Below the pieces are notes generated by a model that was not told where the DNA came from, searched no databases, and saw only the letters and a list, made by a program, of their open reading frames with translations. DNA of 52,262 bases from Advenella faeciporci (GTDB lineage: Bacteria > Pseudomonadota > Gammaproteobacteria > Burkholderiales > Burkholderiaceae_B), in assembly GCF_014652395.1 (NCBI RefSeq), contig NZ_BMYS01000020.1, forward strand, positions 1,646-53,907. Reading direction: 5' to 3'. Positions 43,122-51,954 of the stretch are shown piece by piece (the first letter of the stretch is position 1; each line of letters opens with the position of its first letter). Position numbers and translations under genes: made by a program.

Positions 43122-44093
43122 ATGAAAATATATAAAAACCTATTAAGAAATGTTGTGTTAGGTGTTTTCGCTTTAGGCGCTAGTGCAACGTATGCCGCAG
43201 AAACTTATCCGCAAAGGCCAATCAAAATTGTGGTGCCTTATCAACCGGGTAGTGCCGTGGATACCACCAGTCGAAAAATTGCTGATCAGTTGTCAAAACG
43301 TTTAAACCAGCCGGTTGTGGTTGAAAACAAAACGGGTGCTTTCGGCCTGATTGCCTTGAAGGCCCTTAGGGATGCCCCTGCGGATGGCTACACATTAATG
43401 GTGGATACGCCTGCCATGGCGATTAATCCAAGTGTTCGCAAAGTTGACTATGATCCCTATACGGATATTCAGCCGATTGCACAGTTGATGGCTTTGCCTT
43501 TTGTGATTGGTATGAATCCGGCTGTTCCGGCGAAAAACCTGGAAGAATTCATCGCATATGGGAAGAAAAATGAAGGCAAAATGAATATTGCCGAGGGGGG
43601 TACGTCAACATTACTGACCAGTCTGCTGTTTGGCATGGAAACAGGCGTAAAGATGCAAACCATTAGCTACAAAGGTGCTGCGCCTGCTGTCATGGCGGTG
43701 CTTCAGAATGAGTGTCAGGTGATCGCCATTGATCTGGCGAATCTTGCAACGTATATCCAGGCTGGAAAAATGATCGGGTTGTTGACGACAGGGGAAAAAA
43801 GATCGCCTATGTTGCCCGATGTGCCTACCGCTAAAGAGGTGGGACTTGATAATTTTAATGTTTCAACCTGGTTCGGCTTATTTGCCAAAAAAGGCACGCC
43901 TCAAGAGATTTTGGATAAATTGAATGCAGTGATTGGCGATACGTTTAATGATCCTGATTACAAAGAGTATGTTGAAGCTCGTGGCGCGACGCTAAATCCC
44001 TATTCGGTTGAGGAGTTCACGCAATTCTTTAATAACGATGTAAAAACCTGGGCCAAAATCGTTAAAGACTCTGGCGTAAAGTTTGAGCAGTAA
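43122..44093 (+). CDS. Bug/TctC-family periplasmic solute-binding protein
   Basis: 323 residues with a signal peptide ending ATYAAETYP (cleavage after YAA or YA). The Bug signature PIKIVVPYQPGSAVDTTSR and ENKTGAFGLIALKAL follows. Second such receptor in the window and also without TctAB genes. Its place between ring-cleavage dioxygenase and hydroxylase genes suggests it captures a hydroxybenzoate-type substrate or signals its presence. Confidence 0.92.
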   Translation: MKIYKNLLRNVVLGVFALGASATYAAETYPQRPIKIVVPYQPGSAVDTTSRKIADQLSKRLNQPVVVENKTGAFGLIALKALRDAPADGYTLMVDTPAMAINPSVRKVDYDPYTDIQPIAQLMALPFVIGMNPAVPAKNLEEFIAYGKKNEGKMNIAEGGTSTLLTSLLFGMETGVKMQTISYKGAAPAVMAVLQNECQVIAIDLANLATYIQAGKMIGLLTTGEKRSPMLPDVPTAKEVGLDNFNVSTWFGLFAKKGTPQEILDKLNAVIGDTFNDPDYKEYVEARGATLNPYSVEEFTQFFNNDVKTWAKIVKDSGVKFEQ

Positions 44094-44120
44094 ACCGACT
44101 TCAGTTCATAGGACAAAATT

Positions 44121-45320
44121 ATGAAAAAAGATATAAAAGTAATTATTGCTGGTGGTGGCATTGGTGGTTTGTCGGCAGCATTGGCGTTATTGAGGCAAGG
44201 CTTTGATGTGGAAGTTTATGAACAGGCCAAAGAACTCAGGGAAGTGGGTGCAGGGATCCAGATAAGTCCTAATGGCAGTCGTGCCCTGGATGCGCTGGGC
44301 ATTTATGAAAACGTTAAAGCAGACTCTTGTAATCCAGAAAAAAAAGAGTTTCGGTTGTGGAATACCGGAAAATCATGGTTGCTTTTTGATCTTGGCGATG
44401 ACGCCGTTGAAAAGTACGGTTATCCCTATTTAACGGTTTATCGTCCCGACTTGCTCAAAGCCCTGGTTGACGGCGTCGAGGCCATAAAACCAAACGCCAT
44501 TCATCTTGACAGTAAAGTGCATTCTTTTTCCCAAGACAAGGATTCCATCAAGCTTAAACTTGAAAATGGTCAGGAAATAAGCGGCGACTTGCTGATTGGG
44601 GCAGACGGGGTGCGCTCGGCCATTCGTAATCAATTGTGGGGGCCAACCAATCCTAATTTTTCGGGGATGGTTGCGTGGCGCGGTGTGATTCCAATGAAGA
44701 ACCTGCCAGAACATTTGCAAAAAATGGTGGGTTCAACCTGGATTGGTCCAGGCGGTCATGCCGTTAATTATCCCTTGCACAGGGGTGAGATTATGAACTT
44801 TGTGGGCACCATTGAACGCAAGGATTGGCAAGTTGAATCCTGGAGCACGCAAGGCACGGTGGAAGAATGCCTGAATGACTTCAAAGGCTGGCATGAAGAT
44901 GTCCAAACCATGATTCGTTTATCACCCCAGTTGTTTAAATGGGCGCTGATGCAACGTGATCCGATACCTCAATGGACGCAAGGAAGGGTGACATTGGTTG
45001 GAGATGCCGCACATGCGACCTTGCCTTTCCTCGCACAGGGGGCCGTTCAGTCGATTGAAGATGGCGTGGTGCTGGCAAGGTGTCTGGATAAATATGTCCA
45101 TGATTTGCCATTGGCATTTGAAAAATATGAAAGCGCCAGGATTGAGCGGACAAGCAAAATGGTGCGTGGTGCAACGGCCAATACCGGACGTTTTCACAGC
45201 GCTGAGCTGGAAACTGAAGAGGGTGCCGAGGCCTATCTGCAGCGTGAGTGGAGCAGTAACCCTATTGCTGACAGGTATGACTGGCTGTATCGTTACGACG
45301 TATTGACAGCTGAAATTTAA
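44121..45320 (+). CDS. FAD-dependent aromatic monooxygenase (3-hydroxybenzoate 6-hydroxylase/salicylate hydroxylase type)
   Basis: A 399-residue class A flavoprotein monooxygenase: FAD dinucleotide motif GGGIGG (11-16), DG motif ADGVRSAIR (161-169) contacting FAD and NADH, and GDAAHATLP (294-302) binding the FAD ribityl chain. With a gentisate-dioxygenase-like neighbour the natural reaction is 3-hydroxybenzoate + NADH + O2 to gentisate. A salicylate 1-hydroxylase would make catechol, for which no ring-cleavage gene is present here. Confidence 0.85.
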   Translation: MKKDIKVIIAGGGIGGLSAALALLRQGFDVEVYEQAKELREVGAGIQISPNGSRALDALGIYENVKADSCNPEKKEFRLWNTGKSWLLFDLGDDAVEKYGYPYLTVYRPDLLKALVDGVEAIKPNAIHLDSKVHSFSQDKDSIKLKLENGQEISGDLLIGADGVRSAIRNQLWGPTNPNFSGMVAWRGVIPMKNLPEHLQKMVGSTWIGPGGHAVNYPLHRGEIMNFVGTIERKDWQVESWSTQGTVEECLNDFKGWHEDVQTMIRLSPQLFKWALMQRDPIPQWTQGRVTLVGDAAHATLPFLAQGAVQSIEDGVVLARCLDKYVHDLPLAFEKYESARIERTSKMVRGATANTGRFHSAELETEEGAEAYLQREWSSNPIADRYDWLYRYDVLTAEI

Positions 45321-45350
45321 TCAAAATAAATCAAGATAAAAGAGAAATTC

Positions 45351-46277
45351 ATGTCAAATCATACTGGCGATACCGTGTTGATTAGTGAAGTAGGCCCAAG
45401 GGATGGATTGCAGAGTATTAAGACCATTATGCCAACCGCATTCAAGCTTAAATGGATTTCGGCGCTTTATGATGCGGGAGTCAGGGAAATTGAAGTGGGT
45501 TCTTTTGTTCCCAGCAAGCTGTTGCCACAATTGGCTGATACAGCCGAAGTGGTGGCGCATGCATTACAGCATCCGGGTCTGACTGTGATGGCCCTAGTGC
45601 CGAACTTACGCGGCGCGGTCACGGCTTTTGAGGCGGGCGTGCATAAAATCACCTTGCCTATTTCTGCAAGTGTTGCACATTCTCAAGCCAATGTGCGCAA
45701 GACACCTGAGGAGATGATGGAAGAGGCAAAGCGAATTGTTGCCTATCGTGATGCCAATTTTCCGGCTATTAGCATAGAGGCGGGTATTTCAACCGCTTTT
45801 GGTTGCACGCTCCAGGGCAAAGTGGATGAGGACGATGTTATTCGTCTTTCAGTCATGGCTGCTCAGGCCGGTATTGATGATATCGGGCTGTCCGATACCA
45901 CTGGCTATGCAAATCCCAAACAGGTACGCCGGTTATTTAGAAGGCTTTTTGATGAAGTTGGTGAGAAGGCCGGTGCGGCACATATGCATAATACCCGAGG
46001 TCTCGGGATTGCAAATTGCCTGGCTGCTTTTGAAGAGGGTGTCAGGACGTTTGATTCTTCTCAGGGCGGGTTGGGAGGGTGTCCGTATGCGCCAGGGGCT
46101 TCAGGAAATGTGGTTACCGAGGATCTGGTGTTTATGTTTGAGGCGATGAATGTAAAGACCCATATCAATTATGAAAAATTAATGCAGGCACGGGTTGCTT
46201 TGCAGGAAGGTTTGCCAAATGAGCCCATCTATGGAATGACGCCTGAGGCTGGTTTACCTAAAGGGTTCATTCAATAA
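45351..46277 (+). CDS. HMG-CoA lyase-like enzyme (DRE-TIM family)
   Basis: 308 residues, HMGL-like TIM barrel. EVGPRDGLQ (13-21) supplies R17 and D18, SFVPSKLLPQLAD follows at 51-63, HMHN gives metal ligands H211 and H213, and GGLGGCPYAPGASGNV contains the catalytic Cys244. The signature is that of enzymes splitting 3-hydroxy-3-methylglutaryl-CoA into acetyl-CoA and acetoacetate. Paired with a CoA-transferase it may cleave a 3-hydroxy-3-methyl- or 2-methyl-substituted acyl-CoA derived from the pathway. Confidence 0.88.
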   Translation: MSNHTGDTVLISEVGPRDGLQSIKTIMPTAFKLKWISALYDAGVREIEVGSFVPSKLLPQLADTAEVVAHALQHPGLTVMALVPNLRGAVTAFEAGVHKITLPISASVAHSQANVRKTPEEMMEEAKRIVAYRDANFPAISIEAGISTAFGCTLQGKVDEDDVIRLSVMAAQAGIDDIGLSDTTGYANPKQVRRLFRRLFDEVGEKAGAAHMHNTRGLGIANCLAAFEEGVRTFDSSQGGLGGCPYAPGASGNVVTEDLVFMFEAMNVKTHINYEKLMQARVALQEGLPNEPIYGMTPEAGLPKGFIQ

Positions 46278-46303
46278 CAATAATTAATAATACAGGAGCA
46301 ATA

Positions 46304-47497
46304 ATGTCTGAAGATAAAAAACTGCCTTTGGAAGGTGTTAGGGTTGTTGAGTTTACCCACATGGTGATGGGGCCAACATGTGGAATGGTGCTGGCTGACT
46401 TGGGGGCTGAAGTCATTAAGATAGAGCCGGTTAAAGGTGATAGCACCCGACATTTAATGGGGTCAGGCGCGGGTTTTTTCCCACTTTTTAATCGAAATAA
46501 AAAAAGTATTGCTCTTGATTTGCAAAGTCCAGAGGGTATTGAGATCGCGTATAAATTGATCTCAACGGCGGATATTGTCAGTGAGAACTTCAAGTCGGGA
46601 ACCATGCAAAAACTTGGCCTGGATTATGAGTCTTTACGTCGTCAAAACGAAAGTTTGATTTATGTGAGTCATAAGGGGTTTTTGCCCGGTCCCTATGCCC
46701 ATCGTACGGCTCTTGATGAGGTGGTACAGATGATGGGGGGGCTTGCCTATATGACCGGTCGTTCAGGAGATCCTTTAAGAGCCGGCTCCAGTATTAACGA
46801 CATTATGGGAGGCCTGTTTGGTGCAATAGGTGCCATGGCCGCGCTTATGCAACGCACGCATACCGGTAAAGGGATGGAAGTCCAATCCGCACTGTTTGAG
46901 AATAACGTGTTTTTGGTGGCTCAGCATATGATGCAATATGCGGTTACTGGAAATGCGGCAAAACCAATGCCAGAGCGGATTTCCGCATGGGGTATTTATG
47001 ATGTTTTTACTTTGAAAGATGATGAACAGGTGTTTCTTGGTGTGGTCAGTGATACCCAATGGGATCTTTTTTGTAATGCTTTTGGTTTCAAGGATTTGCG
47101 TGCTGATGAACGCTTGAAATCCAATAATGCCCGAGTTCAGCAAAGGTCCTGGTTGATGCCTGCACTGCGTGAGAGATTGGCAGTGTTTAGTGCTAAAGAG
47201 ATCATGGCGGTTTTTGAAAAGCATGGTTTACCTTTTGCTCCTATTTCTAAACCACAGGATCTTTTTGATGATATCCATTTAAAAACAACGGGTGGGCTTG
47301 AAACTATGGCGCTTCCGAATGGTAAAGAGACGTCAGTACCTCTTTTACCCATTACATTGGAAGGAGAGCGTTTGCACATACGCATGGCACCACCAAAAAT
47401 CGGTCAAAACAGCGTAGAGTTATTGACAGAGTTAGGGTATTCCGAGGCTGAGACAAAACTGTTGTTTGATCGTAACGTGGTTCAGGCTATTGATTAG
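46304..47497 (+). CDS. Class III (CaiB/BaiF) CoA-transferase
   Basis: 397 residues. N-terminal GVRVVEFTHMVMGPTCGMVL, DLGAEVIKIEPVKGDSTR, NRNKKSIALDL, and RTALDEVVQMMGGLAYMTG with the Asp expected to form the acyl-enzyme anhydride. Such enzymes move CoA between dicarboxylates. As last gene of the operon, 26 bp after the lyase gene, it probably makes the CoA thioester that the HMGL-like lyase splits. Confidence 0.9.
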   Translation: MSEDKKLPLEGVRVVEFTHMVMGPTCGMVLADLGAEVIKIEPVKGDSTRHLMGSGAGFFPLFNRNKKSIALDLQSPEGIEIAYKLISTADIVSENFKSGTMQKLGLDYESLRRQNESLIYVSHKGFLPGPYAHRTALDEVVQMMGGLAYMTGRSGDPLRAGSSINDIMGGLFGAIGAMAALMQRTHTGKGMEVQSALFENNVFLVAQHMMQYAVTGNAAKPMPERISAWGIYDVFTLKDDEQVFLGVVSDTQWDLFCNAFGFKDLRADERLKSNNARVQQRSWLMPALRERLAVFSAKEIMAVFEKHGLPFAPISKPQDLFDDIHLKTTGGLETMALPNGKETSVPLLPITLEGERLHIRMAPPKIGQNSVELLTELGYSEAETKLLFDRNVVQAID

Positions 47498-47519
47498 GTA
47501 GCGCGGCAATATCTTCCTC

Positions 47520-47554
47520 GTTTTCATGCTCTGAACTGATCCCAAATGTTAGAC
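47520..47554 (+). mobile_element. Decayed IS3-family end inside a truncated REP-like palindrome
   Basis: GTTTTCATGCTC (47520-47531) is the left half of the local palindrome. It is followed at 47532 by TGAACTGATCCCAAA and TGTTAGAC, which differ by a few changes from the intact IS end at 52139 (TGAACTGACCCCAAAAAGTTGGAC). Only ~23 bp of the element remain, then a complete palindrome copy starts at 47563. The junction is at the same palindrome position as in the intact element. Confidence 0.65.
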
Positions 47555-47562
47555 GGTTTCTG

Positions 47563-47586
47563 GTTCCCATGCTCCTGCGTGGGAAC
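47563..47586 (+). repeat. REP-like palindrome, copy 3
   Basis: GTTCCCATGCTC followed by CTGCGTGGGAAC; arms GTTCCCATGC and GCGTGGGAAC pair with one G-T. Located downstream of the CoA-transferase gene, next to the IS relic. Confidence 0.8.
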
Positions 47587-47641
47587 AAAACCGGTTTTGG
47601 CGTTAAAATCAAAGATTGCCCAACCATTTTGGAAGACTGTG

Positions 47642-47791
47642 ATGAGTAACGATACTGATCTTGATTTTGATACCGCGTTTGAAAACATTGATTTTGATGA
47701 AATCGAAAAGAAAAACGCCGAGCGCATTCAGGAAATGGACGATAGCGTGCCCGAAGCGGATAATGACTGCGGCGATGCCTGCAAGATTTAA
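47642..47791 (+). CDS. Small acidic protein, unknown function
   Basis: A 49-residue frame from ATG 47642, with a GGAAG ribosome-binding site about 9 bp upstream. It is very acidic (MSNDTDLDFDTAFENIDFDE...) and ends in a short Cys-containing tail DCGDACKI. A good Rho-independent terminator 31 bp after the stop supports a real, separate transcript. An upstream extension of the frame runs through the palindromic repeat and is not credible. No family recognised; the tail cysteines could bind metal or form a disulfide. Confidence 0.6.
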   Translation: MSNDTDLDFDTAFENIDFDEIEKKNAERIQEMDDSVPEADNDCGDACKI

Positions 47792-47821
47792 GCGTTTTGT
47801 TTGTAATTGTTGAATTCAAGC

Positions 47822-47849
47822 AAAAGGATGGTAATGGCCATCCTTTTTT
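47822..47849 (+). terminator. Rho-independent terminator
   Basis: AAAAGGATGG-TAATGG-CCATCCTTTTTT: a perfect 10-bp stem with six-base loop and a T tract, closing the small acidic gene. Because of the A tract on the other side it could also serve the convergent LprI-like gene ending at 47878. Confidence 0.85.
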
Positions 47850-47877
47850 ATGGGCTATTGCCTATGGCGTGCTGGGT

Positions 47878-48279
47878 TTATTTGCACCCGGCCTGCGGAC
47901 CCCCTTCATAGCGGTTGGCGGCTTCTATTTCGCAGGTGCGCTCCTGGGTCATGGCACGCAGGCATTCAGCCGCGTTAATCTGGCTAATGCTGCCATCACC
48001 CAAGGCGTAAAATTGGCAGTTGGCATCGCGGTATTGAATCCATTGGCGTTGGGCTGATTTCAGCGGGGCTTGCTGGGCGGCGTCACTGCGTTCCATTAAG
48101 GCTTTGTAGGATTTGTTCAGGCGGGTATCCCATTTTTTTGCCTGTTTGTTAACACAATCCACAATCGAAACGGTCGTGTTTTGGTTGCATTTTTCGTATT
48201 CCTGGTTAAACATTTGGGCCTGGCTGCCGGTGGATAACAAAAGGGCGGGAATGGCTAGTAGCAGGTAAAGAGGTTTCAT
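47878..48279 (-). CDS. LprI/DUF1311-family periplasmic protein
   Basis: 133 residues with a signal peptide (MKPLYLLLAIPALLLSTGSQA). The mature domain has the LprI pattern: QEYEKCNQN, VDCVNKQAKKWDTRLNKSYKALM, SAQRQWIQYRDANCQFYA and a late CLRAMTQERTCEIEA, with cysteines likely in disulfides. Some members inhibit C-type lysozymes; for most the role is unknown. Confidence 0.85.
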   Translation of the reverse strand: MKPLYLLLAIPALLLSTGSQAQMFNQEYEKCNQNTTVSIVDCVNKQAKKWDTRLNKSYKALMERSDAAQQAPLKSAQRQWIQYRDANCQFYALGDGSISQINAAECLRAMTQERTCEIEAANRYEGGPQAGCK

Positions 48280-48544
48280 GATGATTCCTTTTTAGGTGGG
48301 TGCTGCAGTGAAAGAAATAGCTGGATGTGTCACTGTGAAGGCCCGTGTGTTTTTGGTGTAGGGCATGAGAAACCGGTGTCTTAATGCAAAAGGTTGCTGA
48401 ATAAGTTAGGAGCGGCAATATTTTTCAGCCAGCAGCCCAAACAGCCTGTTTGCCATTAAAATGATACAAAACAACAATATAGTGAATAGTAAACCTTTAT
48501 TGCCAAAAGGGTAATAGGGTATTTTTCAACTTAGGAGACGTGTC

Positions 48545-49123
48545 ATGAGTAAAGCGATTTTAATGATTGCGGGTGATTTCACCGAAGATTACGAAACCAT
48601 GGTGCCGTACCAGTTTTTGCTGGGTTTGGGGTATGCCGTACATGCGGTGTGCCCCAATAAGAAAGCCGGTGACCATGTGGCCACGGCCATTCATGATTTT
48701 GAGGGTGACCAGACTTACAGCGAAAAGCGTGGCCATAATTTTGCCTTGAATTATGATTTTGACCAGGTTAATACCAATGATTATGTGGGTTTGTTAATAC
48801 CCGGTGGTCGCGGTCCTGAATATTTGCGCCTGAACCGGCGGGTGCTGGATATTGTGCGTGAGTTCAATACGGCCGGCAAGCCGATTGCCGCGGTGTGCCA
48901 TGGCGCGCAAATTCTGGCAGCTGCAGGTATTTTAAAAGACCGCACCTGCTCGGCCTACCCGGCCTGCGCGCCAGAGGTGGAACTGGCGGGGGGCAAATAT
49001 GCCGAAATCGCCATTGATGCCGCCGTGACCGACGGTAACCTGATAACCGCCCCCGCCTGGCCCGCCCACCCTGCGTGGTTAAGCCAGTTTGTGAAAGCGC
49101 TGGGGGCGGAAATCAAGATTTAA
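48545..49123 (+). CDS. DJ-1/PfpI-family protein
   Basis: 192 residues. Nucleophile elbow AAVCHGAQ (115-122) with Cys118 and His119, and the upstream acidic residue in DFTEDYE. Family members include deglycase/glyoxalase and amidase-like enzymes active on glyoxal adducts. The ribosome-binding site TAGGAGA is 8 bp before the ATG. It is divergent from the LprI-like gene across a 265-bp gap in which I see no other feature. Confidence 0.88.
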   Translation: MSKAILMIAGDFTEDYETMVPYQFLLGLGYAVHAVCPNKKAGDHVATAIHDFEGDQTYSEKRGHNFALNYDFDQVNTNDYVGLLIPGGRGPEYLRLNRRVLDIVREFNTAGKPIAAVCHGAQILAAAGILKDRTCSAYPACAPEVELAGGKYAEIAIDAAVTDGNLITAPAWPAHPAWLSQFVKALGAEIKI

Positions 49124-49136
49124 CCGTGGGCCTCTG

Positions 49137-49160
49137 GTTCCCATGCTCCCGCGAGGGAAC
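49137..49160 (+). repeat. REP-like palindrome, copy 4
   Basis: GTTCCCATGCTCCCGC followed by GAGGGAAC. Placed between the convergent ends of the DJ-1/PfpI and metY genes, a typical REP position. Confidence 0.8.
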
Positions 49161-49189
49161 CACTCCTGTTCTGGATGACAACGCAGGCA

Positions 49190-50467
49190 TTAACCCTTGC
49201 TGGCTTCCAATGCCTGGTCCAGGTCGGCAATAATGTCATCAATATGCTCAATACCCACAGACAGCCTGATCATGTCAGCGCTTACACCAGCGGTGGCCAG
49301 TTCTTTTTCATTCAGCTGGCGGTGGGTGGTGCTGGCGGGGTGGCAGGCCAGGGATTTGGCGTCGCCAATGTTCACCAGTCGGGTAATAAGTTGCAGGGCG
49401 TCAATGAAGCGGGCGCCACTTTCGCTGCCGCCTTTAATGCCAAAGGTTAAAATGCCTGAAGGTTTGCCGCCCATGTATTTTTGTGCCAGCGCGTGTTCGG
49501 GGTGGCTAGGCAGGCCAGCGTATTTTACCCATGCCACTTGAGGGTGGTTGTTTAGGTGTTCGGCCACTTTAAGCGTGTTTTCGCAGTGGCGCTCCATGCG
49601 CAGGGAAAGGGTTTCAATGCCTTGGATAATCAAAAAAGCGCTTAATGGGGCCAGGGCGGCACCGGTGTTGCGCAGCGGGCCAACACGGCAGCGGCCAATA
49701 AATGCGGCGGGGCCAAAAGCGTCGGTGTAGACCACGCCGTGGTAGGCCGGGTCGGGTTCATTCAGAATGGCAAAGCGTTCTTTGTGTTCGGCCCAGGGGA
49801 ATTTGCCTGAATCCACCACGGCACCGGCAATGGTGGTGCCATGGCCGCCAATATATTTGGTCAGCGAGTGAATCACAATATCGGCACCGTGTTCAAAGGG
49901 GCGGCACAGCGCGGGCGAGGCCACGGTGTTGTCAACAATCAGCGGTACGCCATGGCGGTGGGCGGCATCGGCCAGGGCCTGAATGTCAATGATATTGCCT
50001 GCCGGGTTGCCAATGGATTCGCAGAAAACGGCTTTGGTACTGTCATCAATCAGCGCTTCAAGAGCGGCAATGTCGTTATGGGGGGCAAAGCGCACTTCAA
50101 TGCCCTGGCGCGGGAATGAATGGGCGAACAGGTTGTAGGTGCCCCCGTACAGGGTGCTGACTGAAACAATGTTGTCACCGGCACCGGCTATGGTTTGAAT
50201 GGCGTAGGTAATGGCCGCCATGCCCGAGGCAACCACCAGCGCGCCAATCCCGCCTTCCAGTGCCGCCACACGCTCTTCAAGCACCGCATTGGTGGGGTTC
50301 ATGATGCGGGTGTAAATATTGCCAGCCACTTTCAGGTCAAACAAATCAGCCCCGTGCTGGGTGTTGTCAAACGCGTAGGAAGTGGTTTGGTAAATGGGTA
50401 CTGCCACGGCTTTGGTGGTGGGTTCGGGTTTATAGCCGGCGTGAATCGCCAGTGTCTCTAACTTCAT
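49190..50467 (-). CDS. metY: O-acetylhomoserine sulfhydrylase (MetY)
   Basis: A 425-residue Cys/Met-metabolism PLP enzyme: ETLAIHAGY start, YQTTSYAF, GNIYTRIMNPTN, and the PLP-lysine block SLTKYIGGHGT (K204). It makes homocysteine from O-acetylhomoserine and sulfide (methionine synthesis, direct sulfhydrylation). The start at 50467 is chosen because GGAGG lies 8 bp upstream and homology begins there; the open frame extends further 5' only through the REP-like repeat. Confidence 0.93.
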   Translation of the reverse strand: MKLETLAIHAGYKPEPTTKAVAVPIYQTTSYAFDNTQHGADLFDLKVAGNIYTRIMNPTNAVLEERVAALEGGIGALVVASGMAAITYAIQTIAGAGDNIVSVSTLYGGTYNLFAHSFPRQGIEVRFAPHNDIAALEALIDDSTKAVFCESIGNPAGNIIDIQALADAAHRHGVPLIVDNTVASPALCRPFEHGADIVIHSLTKYIGGHGTTIAGAVVDSGKFPWAEHKERFAILNEPDPAYHGVVYTDAFGPAAFIGRCRVGPLRNTGAALAPLSAFLIIQGIETLSLRMERHCENTLKVAEHLNNHPQVAWVKYAGLPSHPEHALAQKYMGGKPSGILTFGIKGGSESGARFIDALQLITRLVNIGDAKSLACHPASTTHRQLNEKELATAGVSADMIRLSVGIEHIDDIIADLDQALEASKG

Positions 50468-50501
50468 GCTTCCTCCGGGGGATAAAAATAGTGAAATATG
50501 C

Positions 50502-50525
50502 GTTCCCATGCTCCCGCGTGGGAAC
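50502..50525 (+). repeat. REP-like palindrome, copy 5
   Basis: GTTCCCATGCTCCCGC followed by GTGGGAAC, the best-conserved copy. It is only 35 bp upstream of the metY start, so it is transcribed or adjacent to the promoter. Together with the inverted copy at 50601 it could form a long cruciform or mRNA hairpin. Confidence 0.85.
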
Positions 50526-50600
50526 AAAGAATTGTTAATCCGTAGACTAGCAGATTTTACATAACTTAAAATTATTTTGTTATGGCAAATGAGGGTATGC

Positions 50601-50624
50601 ATTCCTGTGCGGGAGCATGGGAAC
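50601..50624 (-). repeat. REP-like palindrome, copy 6 (inverted)
   Basis: On the minus strand it reads GTTCCCATGCTCCCGC then ACAGGAAT, sharing 16 identical bases with copy 5 in opposite orientation, 75 bp away: a BIME-like pair. Confidence 0.8.
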
Positions 50625-50743
50625 AAGAAAAAGTTAATCTTTGCTTTATAATTCGTAGAAGTAGATGCTGCGTTCTTCGCAAATTCCTTTCTTTGTATTT
50701 GTGACAAAATTGCGTACTGTGTTTTCAACACCGTATATTGCTT

Positions 50744-50767
50744 GTTTCCATGCTCCTGCTTGGGAAA
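50744..50767 (+). repeat. REP-like palindrome, copy 7 (diverged)
   Basis: GTTTCCATGCTCCTGC followed by TTGGGAAA. Same orientation as copy 5; arms still pair (TTTCC with GGGAAA). It lies 62 bp before the trhO start. Confidence 0.7.
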
Positions 50768-50828
50768 AAAGCGCGATTGCCTACTGTATTTTCAAATATC
50801 TTACTTTTCATCGGTTACCGATTACTTT

Positions 50829-51854
50829 ATGTCCAACTTTACCATTGCCGCTTTATATAAATTTGTAGAATTGCCCGATTACGAGGCAATGCGTGAACCC
50901 TTGCAGGCTTTTTGCGAGCAGCATGATGTTAAGGGCACTTTGTTGCTGGCGCTGGAAGGCATTAATGGCACGATTGCCGGCCCACGCGAGGGGATTGATG
51001 CGGTGTTGGCGTATTTGCGCAATGACCCGCGCCTGGCTACGCTGGAGCATAAAGAATCCTGGTCGGAAGACCGCGAGCCGTTTCACCGCATGCGGGTGCG
51101 CCTGAAAAAAGAAATCGTGACCATGGGCCAGCCCAATGTGAATGGGCAAAATGCGGGTACGTATGTGAAGCCCGAAGACTGGAATGCCCTCATTTCCGAC
51201 CCCGATGTGGTGTTGATTGATACCCGCAATGATTACGAAGTGGATATTGGCACCTTCAAGGGGGCGGTTAACCCTGAAACGGTTACCTTCCGCGAGTTTC
51301 CGCAATGGGTGCAGGAACAGGCCCGGGCGGGTGGCTTGCTGGATAAAAACAGGAAAAAGAAAGTGGCCATGTTTTGCACCGGTGGCATTCGCTGTGAAAA
51401 ATCAACCGCCTATATGAAATCCCAGGGCTACGATGAGGTTTACCACCTGGAAGGCGGTATTCTTAAGTATCTGGAAACCATTCCCCAGCCACAAAGCCTG
51501 TGGGAAGGTGAGTGCTTTGTGTTTGATGAGCGGGTATCGGTGGGTCATGGCTTGGTGCCCGGGCCATATATTCAGTGTCGGGCCTGCCGTCATCCTTTAA
51601 GTGATGAAGATCGCGCTTCTGCCCATTATGTGCGCGGTGAAAGCTGCCCGCATTGCTGGGACAAGATTACTGAAGAGCAACGTGAGCGTTTTCGGGAAAG
51701 GCAGCGTCAGGTGGATTTGGCCGAGCAGCGTCACGAGGGGCATATTGGTGCAAAAATGGATGAGCAAATCCGCAAGCGTCGTGAAGAAAAACGGGCGCAA
51801 AAAGAAAAATCCCGCCAACTGGCGCATGAGCTTGATCAACAAAAGAGCAAATAG
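50829..51854 (+). CDS. trhO: tRNA uridine-34 hydroxylase TrhO (YceA-type rhodanese)
   Basis: 341 residues from ATG 50829, where family homology begins ([13 protein letters not shown]); the longer frame upstream runs through the REP-like repeat. N-terminal acylphosphatase-like part ([12 protein letters not shown]), a rhodanese domain with catalytic Cys183 in [13 protein letters not shown], and a C-terminal CRACRHPLS and CPHCWDK pair of CxxC motifs. TrhO hydroxylates U34 of certain tRNAs, the first step to (m)cmo5U. The basic, coiled tail ([16 protein letters not shown]) is common in the family. Confidence 0.93.
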   Translation: MSNFTIAALYKFVELPDYEAMREPLQAFCEQHDVKGTLLLALEGINGTIAGPREGIDAVLAYLRNDPRLATLEHKESWSEDREPFHRMRVRLKKEIVTMGQPNVNGQNAGTYVKPEDWNALISDPDVVLIDTRNDYEVDIGTFKGAVNPETVTFREFPQWVQEQARAGGLLDKNRKKKVAMFCTGGIRCEKSTAYMKSQGYDEVYHLEGGILKYLETIPQPQSLWEGECFVFDERVSVGHGLVPGPYIQCRACRHPLSDEDRASAHYVRGESCPHCWDKITEEQRERFRERQRQVDLAEQRHEGHIGAKMDEQIRKRREEKRAQKEKSRQLAHELDQQKSK

Positions 51855-51954
51855 TTGTTTTTTGTGTTGAAAAAAGGTGGAAACTAGTGCATACCCTAAG
51901 TGTGAATTGTCATATTGTGGTGCATAATTCATTTCATGCAGGTGAGGAGACAAA

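Larger units (their letters stand above)
50468..50828. other. metY-trhO divergent intergenic region
   Basis: A 361-bp gap holding three REP-like palindromes (50502-50525, 50601-50624, 50744-50767) and AT-rich stretches that must contain both divergent promoters. I could not pick a convincing -35/-10 pair for either gene. No gene or riboswitch recognised. Confidence 0.5.

Noticed and set aside
47546-47641. Upstream extension of the small acidic protein
   Set aside because: It encodes the palindromic repeat (FPCSCVGT...) and lacks a ribosome-binding site; the internal ATG at 47642 is better supported.
50468-50731. 88-codon N-terminal extension of metY
   Set aside because: It is read through a REP-like palindrome and has no family homology; GGAGG and the normal MetY start are at 50467.
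50742-50828. 29-codon N-terminal extension of trhO
   Set aside because: It runs through a REP-like copy; TrhO homology begins at ATG 50829.
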